A stretch of 43,403 bases of DNA from JBBIWA01 sp037439425 (GTDB taxonomy: Bacteria > Acidobacteriota > Blastocatellia > RBC074): contig JBBIWA010000045.1 in NCBI GenBank assembly GCA_037439425.1, positions 1 to 43,403 on the forward strand, given 5' to 3'. A program made the translations under genes and the position numbers. The notes beneath the pieces are model-generated. The model saw only the letters and a list, made by a program, of their open reading frames with translations. It had not been told where the DNA came from and did no database searches. This document shows positions 8,487 through 17,315 of the stretch, piece by piece; the stretch's first letter is position 1, and each line of letters starts with the position of its first letter.

Positions 8487-9293
8487 ATGAATTTTGAACA
8501 CATTCTGTTGACGAAAGCGGATGGGATTACCACCATTACGATTAACCGACCGGAGCAGGTTAATGCGCTCAGCATCGCTACCATGAAAGAGTTGCGCGTA
8601 GCCCTGCGCGCCATCAGTGAAGCCGGCGAGACGCGCGTGCTCGTGCTGACCGGCGCCGGAAAATATTTCTGTGCGGGCGGCGATGTCACCGAGATGCGCC
8701 CCCGCGAACCGCGCGAGTGGGGCGAGATTGTGCGCGAGTATTTGGATTACGTCGCCGATCTCTATCGCCTGGATCTCCCCACCATCGCCCGAATCAATGG
8801 CGATGCGGTTGGTGGCGGCTGCTGCACGGCGATGGCTTGCGATTTCCGCTTCGCCGCAACCACCGCGAGGCTCGGCGTCCCATTCGTGCGGATTGGGCTG
8901 GCTGGCGCGGACATGGGGGCGACCTATTTTCTGCCGCGTCTGGTGGGAGCGACCAAAGCGGCGGATCTGCTTTTCACCGGTCGCTTAATTGATGCTCAGG
9001 AAGCCGAGCGCATCGGTCTGATCACGCGCGCGGTTGCGCCGGAACAACTCGATGCCGTCACAGCTGAGTATGCCGAGGCGCTGCGCGCTGGCCCGGCGCT
9101 GGCGCTACAGATGACCAAACGAGCGCTGGCGCGAAGTCTGGATCGCGATTTCGATGCGCAGGCTGATTTTGGAACCTTCGCGCAATCCATCTGCCTGACC
9201 ACCGAAGATCACCGCGAAGGCGCGCAAGCGTTTCGCGAAAAGCGCCCGCCCGTATTTGGAGCGCAAGCTACCGGGGGCGGCCATGAAGGTTAG
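8487..9293 (+). CDS. Crotonase-family protein lacking both hydratase Glu residues
   Basis: A 268-residue crotonase; ATG 8487 is chosen for the AGAGAGGA site at 8473-8480. The two catalytic Glu positions are Cys113 (GGGCCTAMACD) and Phe133 (LGVPFVRIG). The following loop reads GLAGADMGATYFLPR, with Asp142 as a candidate acid/base. Families with this GADMG motif are annotated as enoyl-CoA hydratase/isomerase, but the loss of both Glu argues against simple hydration. Two copies of CTGATTTTGCG (8436-8446 and 8451-8461) lie just upstream. Its 3' end overlaps the thioesterase gene by 11 bases. Confidence 0.86.
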   Translation: MNFEHILLTKADGITTITINRPEQVNALSIATMKELRVALRAISEAGETRVLVLTGAGKYFCAGGDVTEMRPREPREWGEIVREYLDYVADLYRLDLPTIARINGDAVGGGCCTAMACDFRFAATTARLGVPFVRIGLAGADMGATYFLPRLVGATKAADLLFTGRLIDAQEAERIGLITRAVAPEQLDAVTAEYAEALRAGPALALQMTKRALARSLDRDFDAQADFGTFAQSICLTTEDHREGAQAFREKRPPVFGAQATGGGHEG

Positions 9294-9687
9294 ACTCGAT
9301 CAGATCTCACGCTTTCTCGGCATCGTCAACCTGGACTGCGAAGGCGGTGCCGGTCAGTGCCAACTGGCGATGCACGAGGCGTTGCTCAACCCGAATGGCG
9401 TCGCGCACGGGGCGGTGGCTTTCACGATGGCTGATGATGTGATGGGAGGCGCCGTCTACTCGCTCCTGGGCGAAGGCGAACATTGCGCCAGCGTCGAAAT
9501 CAAGATCAATTACCTGCGGAAGGTCACTGGCGACAAAATCCGCGCGGAAGGGCGCGTCATTCACCACACCGCACGGCTGGCTTTCACTACCTGCGAAATC
9601 ATCAACGGGCGGGACGAGGTGGTTGCGCTGGCCACCGGCACCTATGCCCTCTTCAGAAAGCGAGCGGCTGGAGGAGAAGCAAGATGA
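9283..9687 (+). CDS. PaaI-type hot-dog acyl-CoA thioesterase
   Basis: A 134-residue hot-dog protein. The PaaI signature is clear: Asn36, Gly39 and His42-Gly43 (NPNGVAHGAVAF), with Asp51 in the central helix. ATG 9283 overlaps the preceding crotonase by 11 bases, and the stop overlaps the dehydrogenase ATG by four bases, so it is translationally coupled on both sides. Expected role is hydrolysis of stalled or dead-end acyl-CoA esters, releasing CoA during catabolism of the operon's substrate. Confidence 0.88.
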   Translation: MKVRLDQISRFLGIVNLDCEGGAGQCQLAMHEALLNPNGVAHGAVAFTMADDVMGGAVYSLLGEGEHCASVEIKINYLRKVTGDKIRAEGRVIHHTARLAFTTCEIINGRDEVVALATGTYALFRKRAAGGEAR

Positions 9688-10745
9688 TAAATCGAATCAT
9701 GCGCGCAGCGCGGCTTCATACACCACGGCAACCCTTACGAATTGAGGAAGTCCCCACGCCGGAACCGGGGGCGGGCGAGGTGCTCGTGCAAATTGACGCG
9801 GCTGGAATTTGCGGAACCGATCTGCATTTTGCGCTCGAAGGGGCGCTGCCCGTGGCGGCGCTGCCATTGACCTTGGGGCACGAAGCAGCCGGGCGTGTGG
9901 CCGCCGTCGGGCCGGGCGTGCGCGGCTTGAGCGAAGGCAAGCGCGTGTGCTGTTATCCACAATGGTCGTGCGGCCGCTGCCGCTATTGTGCGGCTGGGCG
10001 CGAGCCGCTCTGCCTCCAGGCAAAAACGTTTGGGATGACCATTGATGGCGCTTTTGCTGAGTATCTGGTGTGCCCGGAACGCGCGTTGATCACACTGCCT
10101 GATGGCGTCCCCTTCGAGATTGGGGCGATTGTGACGGATGCGGTAGCCTCACCGTTTCATGCGTTGCGCACGCGCGGTGATTTGCGCGCGGGAGAAACCG
10201 TGGCGGTGTTCGGTTGCGGCGGCCTCGGCTACCACGCAGTAAAGCTGGCGCGGTTGATGGGCGCGAGCCGGATTATCGCCGTTGACGTGTCCGAGGGCGC
10301 GCTCAAACAGGCTCGCCAAGCGGGAGCGGATCAGGTAGTCAGTGCAGCTCAGGAAGATGCCGGGAAAGCGATCCGCGCCTTGACCGATGGCGTCGGGGTT
10401 GACCTGGCGCTGGAATTCGTTGGCCGCCCGGAGACCGTTCGTCAGACAGTGAAAGTATTAGGACGCGGCGGGCGGGCCGTGGTGGTGGGTGTGGGGCCGG
10501 GCCAGCCGGAATTGCCGCCACTCGTCTCCTTTGTGGGAAAAGAGAATGCGCTCATCGCCTCGTTCGGCATGGATCGCCGGGACATGGAGGATGTGCTCGA
10601 ACTGATCGCTTCGGGGCGATTGGATCTTTCGGATTCTGTCACCGCGCGCTTGCCGCTGAGCGGGATTAACGAAGGGCTGCGGCGACTGAGACAGAAAGAG
10701 GGCGACCCGATTCGGATCGTGATCGAGCCTGGGAGGGAAATATGA
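9684..10745 (+). CDS. Zinc-dependent medium-chain alcohol dehydrogenase (MDR superfamily)
   Basis: A 353-residue MDR enzyme. Catalytic zinc ligands are Cys43 (GICGTD) and His66-Glu67 (LGHEAAG). The structural zinc site is Cys96, Cys99, Cys102 and Cys110. The NAD(P) Rossmann motif is GCGGLG (177-182). GAGGAGAAG precedes ATG 9684. The layout resembles 6-hydroxycyclohex-1-ene-1-carboxyl-CoA dehydrogenase and other CoA-ester dehydrogenases, fitting oxidation of a hydroxyacyl-CoA made by the hydratases here, but a generic alcohol dehydrogenase cannot be excluded. Stop overlaps the next ATG (ATGA). Confidence 0.9.
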   Translation: MINRIMRAARLHTPRQPLRIEEVPTPEPGAGEVLVQIDAAGICGTDLHFALEGALPVAALPLTLGHEAAGRVAAVGPGVRGLSEGKRVCCYPQWSCGRCRYCAAGREPLCLQAKTFGMTIDGAFAEYLVCPERALITLPDGVPFEIGAIVTDAVASPFHALRTRGDLRAGETVAVFGCGGLGYHAVKLARLMGASRIIAVDVSEGALKQARQAGADQVVSAAQEDAGKAIRALTDGVGVDLALEFVGRPETVRQTVKVLGRGGRAVVVGVGPGQPELPPLVSFVGKENALIASFGMDRRDMEDVLELIASGRLDLSDSVTARLPLSGINEGLRRLRQKEGDPIRIVIEPGREI

Positions 10746-11884
10746 TCAGTTTTGCCTTGAGTGAAGAGCAAGAAATGTTCCGTCAGGCGATCAGCGAATT
10801 CGCCAGCCGCGAAATCGCTCCGCTGGCTCGCGAATGCGACGAGCAGGGCCAATATCCGATGGAGTTGTTCAAGAAGATAGGCGCGCTGGGCTATCTCGGC
10901 ATCCCTTTTCCCGCCGAGTATGGCGGCGGTAACAGCGATTATCTGACGGCTGCAATTATGGCGGAGGAACTGGGCTACGCTTCCGCCGGAATCGCGCTCG
11001 GCATCTACGTGCATGTGGCGCTGGCGCTGACGGCGATTGCGACCTCCGGGACGGATCAGCAGAAGCGCCGTTATCTCGTGCCCGGTATCGCGGGCGAGCA
11101 AGTGGGCGCGTGGGGATTTGCTGAAGCGGGCGCCGGGTCCGACCCCGGAGCGATTAAAACGCGTGCCCGGCGCGATAGTCATGAATATGTTCTTTCCGGC
11201 TCGAAAATGTTTATCACCAACGGCACGTTCGCCGATTTTGTCGTGGTGACAGCCATGACCGCGCCGGAGAAGAAGATCAAAGGTCTCAGCCTCCTCATCG
11301 TCGAGCGAGGCACGCCGGGGTTCTCTGCGAGCCGGAAAATCCCGATGCTCGGCATGCGCGCCGCCCAAACCGCCGAACTGGTCTTTGACGATTGCCGCGT
11401 CCCGGCGGACAACCGGCTCGGAGCGGAAGACACCGGCTTTCTCAACGTCATGAAAACGCTGACGCTCGGTCGCATCATGGCCGCAGCCTTCGCGGTAGGA
11501 TTGGCGCGGGCGGCCTCTGACGAGTCGCTGAAGTATGCCAAAGAGCGCGTGCAATTCAGCCAACCGATCGGCCAATTTCAAGGACTTCAGTGGATGGTAG
11601 CGGATATGGCGGTCGAGATTGAGGCGGCGCGAGTGCTCACCTGGCAGGCGGCCTGGCGCGCCAATCAAGGATTGCCGCATATCAAAGAGGCGTCAATCGC
11701 CAAGCTCTTTGCCTCGGAAGCCGCCACCCGCATCGCCGGTCAGGCAGTGCAGATTCACGGCGGCGCCGGGTTTACCATGGAATCGCCGGTCCAGCGTTTC
11801 TACCGTGACGCGAAGCTGCTCGAAATTGGCGAGGGCACATCACAAATCCACCGGAACGTGATTGCCAGGCAGCTTGGGCTATGA
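10742..11884 (+). CDS. Acyl-CoA dehydrogenase
   Basis: A complete 380-residue FAD-dependent acyl-CoA dehydrogenase. The N-terminal helical domain starts SFALSEEQEMFRQ. The middle beta-domain has WGFAEAGAGSDPGAIKT and KMFITNGTFADF. The C-terminal helical domain has RVQFSQPIGQFQ and IHGGAGF, and the catalytic Glu364 sits in GEGTSQIHR. It therefore belongs to the short/medium-chain or glutaryl-type group, unlike the truncated enzyme at the left end. It is the last gene of the overlapping chain 9283-11884. It would make the enoyl-CoA used by the crotonases and pass electrons to ETF, which is not encoded in the window. Confidence 0.94.
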   Translation: MISFALSEEQEMFRQAISEFASREIAPLARECDEQGQYPMELFKKIGALGYLGIPFPAEYGGGNSDYLTAAIMAEELGYASAGIALGIYVHVALALTAIATSGTDQQKRRYLVPGIAGEQVGAWGFAEAGAGSDPGAIKTRARRDSHEYVLSGSKMFITNGTFADFVVVTAMTAPEKKIKGLSLLIVERGTPGFSASRKIPMLGMRAAQTAELVFDDCRVPADNRLGAEDTGFLNVMKTLTLGRIMAAAFAVGLARAASDESLKYAKERVQFSQPIGQFQGLQWMVADMAVEIEAARVLTWQAAWRANQGLPHIKEASIAKLFASEAATRIAGQAVQIHGGAGFTMESPVQRFYRDAKLLEIGEGTSQIHRNVIARQLGL

Positions 11885-12128
11885 TTGATGGCTGCTATTT
11901 CAATATGCCGATCCGACCTGTTTGTGGATGCCAAAACATAGATCGGCAATCCTGGGCCAGTTTACATTTATGGAGAGACAGAACAAAAGCAATGTTGCCT
12001 GACAAGTGGATGGAGCCGACTCGCTATTGCTCCCGGCTCGTCTCTGGGTTCGGCGGCTTATGTCCCGGGCAGCCGCGGCGTAGCCTTAGATGGGGCTCAG
12101 GGCGCATAACCGTATTCGAGGGTCTACG

Positions 12129-12602
12129 ATGAACAAGCGCTTGTTTGCCTCAATCATTGTCCGCGCGGAAGGGGTTCTACTGCTCGTCATCGCCGTCATC
12201 CATCTGGCCGTGACGCCGCTTCTCAGGGAAGCGGTTCTGGACCGGGTCCTGGCCCCAGAGCTGTTGCCGGTCGTTGCTCCTCCGTTTCTCTTGAACCATC
12301 TCGTGGTGGGGGTCCTCCTGCTCCCGCTTGGATTCATCACAATCTACAGCGCGGCGGGGATCTGTTCCGGCGAGCGCTGGGCGGGGGTCATTACCTTCTC
12401 GATTGGGCTCGCGATGGTCAGCTTGCCAGTGCTCTTGCTCGCCCTGATGCGGGGCGAGCAGTTCCAAGCCCTTCCGTTTCGTATCGCGGAGTTGCTGGTC
12501 ACGGTAGTGGCCGTGACAATGCCGACAGTACTGATATGGGCGCGATCGGAGTGCTGGTCAGCGAAAGCGAATTGGCGGGCGGGAACCGAGGATGTACAAT
12601 GA
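12129..12602 (+). CDS. Small membrane protein of unknown function
   Basis: A 157-residue protein with about four hydrophobic segments (roughly residues 11-27, 48-75, 80-105 and 120-137), starting MNKRLFASIIVRAEG. ATG 12129 is the first Met giving a clean signal-anchor start. I recognise no family. It lies in a looser region after the catabolic operon and before the peptidase gene, with 93 bases to the next start, and could be co-transcribed with the peptidase. Confidence 0.6.
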   Translation: MNKRLFASIIVRAEGVLLLVIAVIHLAVTPLLREAVLDRVLAPELLPVVAPPFLLNHLVVGVLLLPLGFITIYSAAGICSGERWAGVITFSIGLAMVSLPVLLLALMRGEQFQALPFRIAELLVTVVAVTMPTVLIWARSECWSAKANWRAGTEDVQ

Positions 12603-12695
12603 GTAGGCCGTGCGTCTCGCGGTGGCGACCTTTTGGACCGCCATTGAGCTAACGCATTCTCGGCGGGTTGAATGAGGAAGGCTGAGGGAGAAAGG

Positions 12696-14238
12696 ATGAC
12701 ACGAAGAATTCCGGTGATAACGGCAGTGGTGGCAGCTGCGATCTTGCTTCTGGCGAGTGGCGTGAGCCGTGTCTTGATCCTCACACCGGGGTCAGCGGCG
12801 GCAAGGTCACCAAGCGGAGCCGACGCGAGCGACGGTTGGAACATCACTGAACTGAACCTGGACGTGTCGGTTGTTCCGTCAGAACGCGCGGTCGTGATCA
12901 ATGGAGTGCTCCGGGCCACAGCGGCGAGCGGAGCTTCGAGCGCCTTGAAGTTGGCGGTGAACGCCGCAGCTGGTGAAATTCGTCTCGGTTTCGCCGGAGA
13001 TGCCTGCGACGGTGGAGCTTGACCAGGCGCGAGCGACGGCAATCATCAGGTTCGCAGCACCTGCCAAGCCCGGCGCTATCGTCAGTATCGGTTTCGCCGT
13101 TCGCAACCGCGTCGCCAAAGGTTTCGGTTTGACTATCGCTGACCGGATCCTCTACCTCGATCAGTTCCAGATGTGGTATCCGGTGGCGGTTAAGGCGAAC
13201 GGCGAGTGGCTTGAAGGCGCGATGGCGCCGGCGGGAGTTACCAAGCTCCAGGTTCCGCGCGGCTGGCGCTCGGTGGTCACAGCGAGCCTCGTGCGACATC
13301 AAGAGCAGGAAGGCGAGGTTAGCGAAACGTGGCGGTCACCTTCGGGCCGACCCCGCTCGGTGGCGGCTGGCCCGTACACGCTGACCTCGCACGACACTCG
13401 CGGTCGCCCCGTGCGCGTCTATGGGTTGACGATCACCGCCGCTCAAGCACGCGAGACGGCAGCCTACACCGCCCGTGCGGTTGCGGAGTTGGAGCGTTTT
13501 TTCGGGACGTTCCCCTATCCCGATTACGCTATTGCCGAGTTTCCTGAGCGCACCATGGGTGGCTCCTACGCCGTCGGCGGCGCTGGCGTGATTTTCGCCG
13601 TGCCCCAGGCCTTCCTGCCGGAGACGGCGAATCGCGTGACGTTTGCGCACGAGGCTGCCCACGCCTGGCGGGGGAATCAGGTCATGGGCGGCGGACGAGG
13701 CGGCTTCCTGATCAGCGAGTCTCTGGCTCAGGTTTCGGCGTTGTGCGCGGTGGCCGAGATTCAGGGCCGGCCAGCAGCAACTGAGCACATGCGCTTTGGC
13801 CGACTTGGTTACAGTGATGGCGTCTCAGCCAGGGCCTATTTCTCGGAGATCTTCGGAATCACCCTGGAAGACCTGCGCCGGGCGTTCACCACTGCCGGGG
13901 ACGCCGCCGCCATCCAGCGTTTTTTCTCGCAGTGGCTTGATCGCCCCGCTGCCCCAGTCCTCGACGTTGACTGGAAGCCTGACGCCAGAGGCGGACGGGC
14001 CTTCGTCGAGATCACCGTGCGCCAGCCGGACCCACCGTTTGAGCTTGCGCCGGAGTTCCTCGTGCTGACCGGGAGCCGCTCCATTCGACAACGGATTGCG
14101 ATCACCGGGCGTGAGACCCGCGTCCGCCTCGCGCTGCTCGCGAGGGCCACGAGCGTCCAGGCGGATCCAGACCATGCACTGTTCCGCTGGGATCCGGCTT
14201 ATGGCTCTTGTCCGGGCGTAGGCTCCACACGCGAGTGA
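12696..14238 (+). pseudogene. M1-like zinc aminopeptidase, exported, with a frameshift
   Basis: The first frame starts at ATG 12696 (GGAGAAAGG upstream) with a signal or anchor segment (residues 4-22) and a beta-domain (WNITELNLDVSVV). It loses sense near 12955 and stops at 13022. Around 12960-12973 the sense continues in the +1 frame (VKFVSVSPEMPATVELDQ) to 14238. That frame carries the M1 zinc motif HEAAHAWRGN (HEAAH codons 13648-13662) and the downstream Glu in SESLAQ. Together they make a protein of about 510 residues. One missing or extra base explains the split: either a recent pseudogene or a sequencing error. Confidence 0.75.
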
Positions 14239-14378
14239 ACGAGGGGACGGCATGACATCTGGATGATTCCCGGATGGCAACACCTGGGGCGAGAAGCCGC
14301 CGCCGAACGGCATCGCCTTCGGAGCCACGACGCCGACCATCTGCGCTCGTTTAGAAGCCAACGGCTCAAGGTCGGAGA

Positions 14379-14708
14379 ATGAGTCAACGACACCAGCTTC
14401 TATCCATCAGCTTTCTCTGCCTGGCGGCCATCGCGCCGCCGGGGCGTCTCGCACAACCGTCAGCCCCCCCGGCCACGAAATCAGCCACCCAGGAACCCGT
14501 TGAGACCGAGATTGAGTTCAGAAGCGGCGAGTTGACCCTTGCCGGAACCCTCCTCCTGCCTCACTCGGCAGGGCCCCATCCGGCGGTGCTCTTCATGCTC
14601 GTGAGAGGGGAAGGGAGCCGATTCTGGCGGCGGCACAGCGTCGTCGTAGTTGGGGTGGCGCTACTGTTCGTGGCATTCCTCGGGTACTGGCACCTGCTCG
14701 GACTCTGA
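14379..14708 (+). pseudogene. Alpha/beta hydrolase fragment (signal peptide plus first strands)
   Basis: A 109-residue open frame. Residues 1-25 form a signal peptide ending LAQ. Residues 42-73 (IEFRSGELTLAGTLLLP, then GPHPAVLFM) match the first beta-strands of dienelactone-hydrolase-like enzymes. After that the expected HGSG oxyanion motif and catalytic core are missing, and an unrelated hydrophobic tail (VVVVGVALLFVAFLGYW) follows. I read this as a deletion remnant rather than a real short protein, though a small anchored protein is possible. Confidence 0.55.
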
Positions 14709-14930
14709 GGCATCTTGATCTCTCTTTGAGTTTGGAGCGATCGGAGCCATCTACCAGGTTCATGTAAGTTCTGTTATCGGATGTAATATCTATCCTTTCC
14801 CACAAGATCCAGACGAGCAAGGCTAACCATAGCTCGCTACCGAAAATCTAACGCGAGCCAGTGGCCTGCTGCAGGTTTTGTAGTAGCAATGACTGAATTG
14901 AGTAAAAGCAGAGAGTAATCTATAGCAGGT

Positions 14931-15296
14931 ATGCTGGGTATCATTCTAGTCATCATCGGTTTCTGCGTGTGGGCAGCTCTCGGCAAGTGGAGTGCTTCTC
15001 GCGAACATTTAATCGAACCGCGCGCGCGGCTGCCGCTCCGAGGTATTCAGATCATTTGCGGCAACTGCGGCGGTAATAGCCTCTCCCCGAAAAAGACCTA
15101 TCTCGATCGTTTTGGCCGTTGCGAGCAATGCGGCGGCGATAGCCTGATGCTGGCCGCGGATCTGGGCTCGCGCGAACGCAGGTTGCGGATCGTGCAACTA
15201 CGCACTAATGAAAGCACCACAGCTAAATCTTGGCAGCGGCCGTTTGTGAAGAAGCCACAATTGCATTCTCCAGGAGTAGAGAAAATGAGCGCGTAA
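14931..15296 (+). CDS. Membrane-anchored zinc-ribbon protein, hypothetical
   Basis: A 121-residue protein with one N-terminal membrane segment (residues 2-18) and a cytoplasmic treble-clef or zinc-ribbon-like domain with CGNCGG and CEQCGG pairs about 23 residues apart. No family name comes to mind. A weak AGCAGG lies just before ATG 14931. It is followed after 71 bases by the DedA gene in the same direction. Confidence 0.55.
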   Translation: MLGIILVIIGFCVWAALGKWSASREHLIEPRARLPLRGIQIICGNCGGNSLSPKKTYLDRFGRCEQCGGDSLMLAADLGSRERRLRIVQLRTNESTTAKSWQRPFVKKPQLHSPGVEKMSA

Positions 15297-15367
15297 AGCC
15301 CAGCGTTTAGCTGCCGAGTGCTGAACCTGGTCGTGGCTTGGTAATGACCTGGAAAGGCAAGATCCAT

Positions 15368-15982
15368 ATGGAAGAGGTAATCAGAATTTTAGAAAACCAT
15401 GGCTACTGGGTCGTGTTCCTGTTCACATTACTGGATTTTCTAGGCGTCCCGATGGCGGCTCCGCTACTGCTCTTCATCGCTGGCGCGCTGGCCGGAATCG
15501 GCCACCTCTCATGGTCACTAATTGCGCTCCTGGCCGCCACCGCCGCGACCATGGGAGACAGTTTCTGGTACGGACTGGGAAGACTCAAAGGTCAGTCGGT
15601 GTTGAGAACGATATGCCGGCTCTCGCGCAACCGAACCGTGTGCGTCGCGCGTGGCAACAACCTGATTGCCCGATATGGCGTGTTGTCTCTGCTCATCGCC
15701 AAGTTTGTCCCTGGATTGGCGGCGATGGCGCCGCCAGCTGCTGGCGCTGGGAGAATGGCGGTTGGGAAGTTTATGTGTTTAAGTGCTGCCACCAGCTTAA
15801 CCTGGGCCACGGCCTACTCCGGAGCCGGTTATCTGCTAGGTGAGCAGGCTCAATCCTTGGCTGGTTCGCTCCATCGCCTGGCTTTCTGGGGCGGAATATC
15901 ACTGGCTATGGTCGTGGCCCTGGCGATTTTAGGATCCGTCGTCAGCAAAGCTCTTTTGAGAGCCCAGCGCGAAGAGCCCTAA
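15368..15982 (+). CDS. DedA/VTT-domain membrane protein
   Basis: A 204-residue DedA-family protein. I chose ATG 15368, ten bases after GGAAAGG (15351-15357); a GTG at 15338 would add ten residues. It shows the VTT pattern: an N-terminal re-entrant segment (FLDFLGVPMAAPLLL; FTLL precedes), GDSFWYGLGR, then FVPGLAAMAPPAAGAGRM with the family's Arg/Gly-rich re-entrant loop, and C-terminal membrane helices. DedA proteins act in the inner membrane in lipid-carrier (undecaprenyl phosphate) or phospholipid translocation. It lies about 4.8 kb upstream of the lipid-modification genes but is not clearly linked to them. Confidence 0.85.
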   Translation: MEEVIRILENHGYWVVFLFTLLDFLGVPMAAPLLLFIAGALAGIGHLSWSLIALLAATAATMGDSFWYGLGRLKGQSVLRTICRLSRNRTVCVARGNNLIARYGVLSLLIAKFVPGLAAMAPPAAGAGRMAVGKFMCLSAATSLTWATAYSGAGYLLGEQAQSLAGSLHRLAFWGGISLAMVVALAILGSVVSKALLRAQREEP

Positions 15983-16213
15983 CAATCCTAAATCATACTT
16001 CCTATCCAGTTTGAACTTTGATCCCCTTCTTTTTCGCTCCTTACTTCACGTCCACAAAGAGTAATCCCGGAGAAGAATTTTAGCTGTGTAGTTGCAATCA
16101 CTGACCCATATGCGCACAGGGATTAAAGTGCTGGCGATGTCAACTGAAGACTCAAGCAGGACGCCAGCAACTGAGCACAGCAGCTCCAGGCAACAGGAGG
16201 TCGAAGGTAAGGA

Positions 16214-17293
16214 ATGAAAAAGACGCGCCGCTCAATCAGCGCCGGGCTTAGAGGCAAGCGACCTCGACGAGGATCCATTTCTTCGGGATTTTGGTTATTC
16301 GGGATTATCTGGCTCCTTGCGGTCGCCTCCGTCCCAGGCATCCTGCACGCTCAAGAGCCGACATCTGATGCCACCAGGGAGAAGCTGCCTGAGTTGATCA
16401 AAGAATTAACTTTGGTAGAGCGGCCTGAAGAGCGGATCAAAGCCGCAGAGCTGCTCGGCCAACTTGGAGACCTGCGGGCCGTTAAGCCCTTGATTGTGGC
16501 GCTACGCGATTCGAACTACGAATTACAAGCGGCGGCAGCGCGAGCGCTCGGCCAGCTTCAAGCCCGCGAGGCTGTCACGCCGCTACTCAATCTGCTGCAA
16601 AGGAGCGCTGAGCCGAAGGTGCGTGGCGCTGCGGCTTTTGCCTTGGGACTGATTCAAGATCGCAAAGCGGCCGCTTCGCTCATCCAGGCCTTGAAAGATG
16701 CCGACCCCAATGTGCGTATCAACAGCGCGATCGCGCTGGGACGGCTCAAAGATCCCCGCGCAGTGGAACCGTTGTTGGCGTTACCCCATGACGAAGGACA
16801 CAAAGCCTGCGCACCGATTGCCGTCGCCCTGGGGCAGCTCAAGAGCGAACGGGCAGTCACTGCATTACTCGAAGGCTTGCAGGCCGATCAAGCTGATGTG
16901 TGCCAGTTCTGGGCTGTCGCCCTGGTCTTGACCGGAGACCGCCAGGCAGTCAAACCGCTCATTCAAGCGCTCCGCAGTCAAAATATGATAGTCCGCCGCA
17001 GCGCCGCCTATGCGCTGGGGCTGTTGGATGACAAGAAAGCCACACGCCCACTCATCGAGCGGCTGCACGATCCAGACACTCAAGTGCGATTGAATGCGGT
17101 GCAGGCGCTGGGCCGGTTAAAGGATCGCCGGGCGGTAGAACCGTTGCATCAGGCCATCCAGTCAGACAGTGATGAGTCAGTCAGAGAGAAGGCATTAAAG
17201 GCCCTCAATGACATCCTGGCAGATGAAAAAAAGCAACCTGCAATCAACAAACCCGAATTGAATTATTTTCCGGATGATGCTCCGGTTGGTTAA
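16214..17293 (+). CDS. HEAT-repeat (PBS-lyase-type) exported protein
   Basis: A 359-residue protein with a long basic N-terminus, a membrane or signal segment (about residues 27-46, ending LHAQ) and eight HEAT/PBS-lyase repeats of about 31 residues (for example VRRSAAYALGLLDD followed by ATRPLIERLHDPD) plus a half-repeat cap. It therefore forms an alpha-solenoid, probably in the periplasm. ACAGGAGG lies upstream. It ends 22 bases before the TonB-dependent receptor gene and is likely in its operon, perhaps as a scaffold. No enzymatic residues are evident. Confidence 0.85.
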   Translation: MKKTRRSISAGLRGKRPRRGSISSGFWLFGIIWLLAVASVPGILHAQEPTSDATREKLPELIKELTLVERPEERIKAAELLGQLGDLRAVKPLIVALRDSNYELQAAAARALGQLQAREAVTPLLNLLQRSAEPKVRGAAAFALGLIQDRKAAASLIQALKDADPNVRINSAIALGRLKDPRAVEPLLALPHDEGHKACAPIAVALGQLKSERAVTALLEGLQADQADVCQFWAVALVLTGDRQAVKPLIQALRSQNMIVRRSAAYALGLLDDKKATRPLIERLHDPDTQVRLNAVQALGRLKDRRAVEPLHQAIQSDSDESVREKALKALNDILADEKKQPAINKPELNYFPDDAPVG

Positions 17294-17315
17294 TCCCAGC
17301 CGGTAAGGAAAGCTC

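Noticed and set aside
10442..11680. Long minus-strand open frame opposite the alcohol and acyl-CoA dehydrogenases
   Set aside because: It is complementary to two overlapping well-recognised genes and its translation is Arg-rich without domain sense.
11885..12128. Small open frame and possible RNA gene after the acyl-CoA dehydrogenase
   Set aside because: No ribosome site, family motif, tRNA-like arms or hairpin that I could support.
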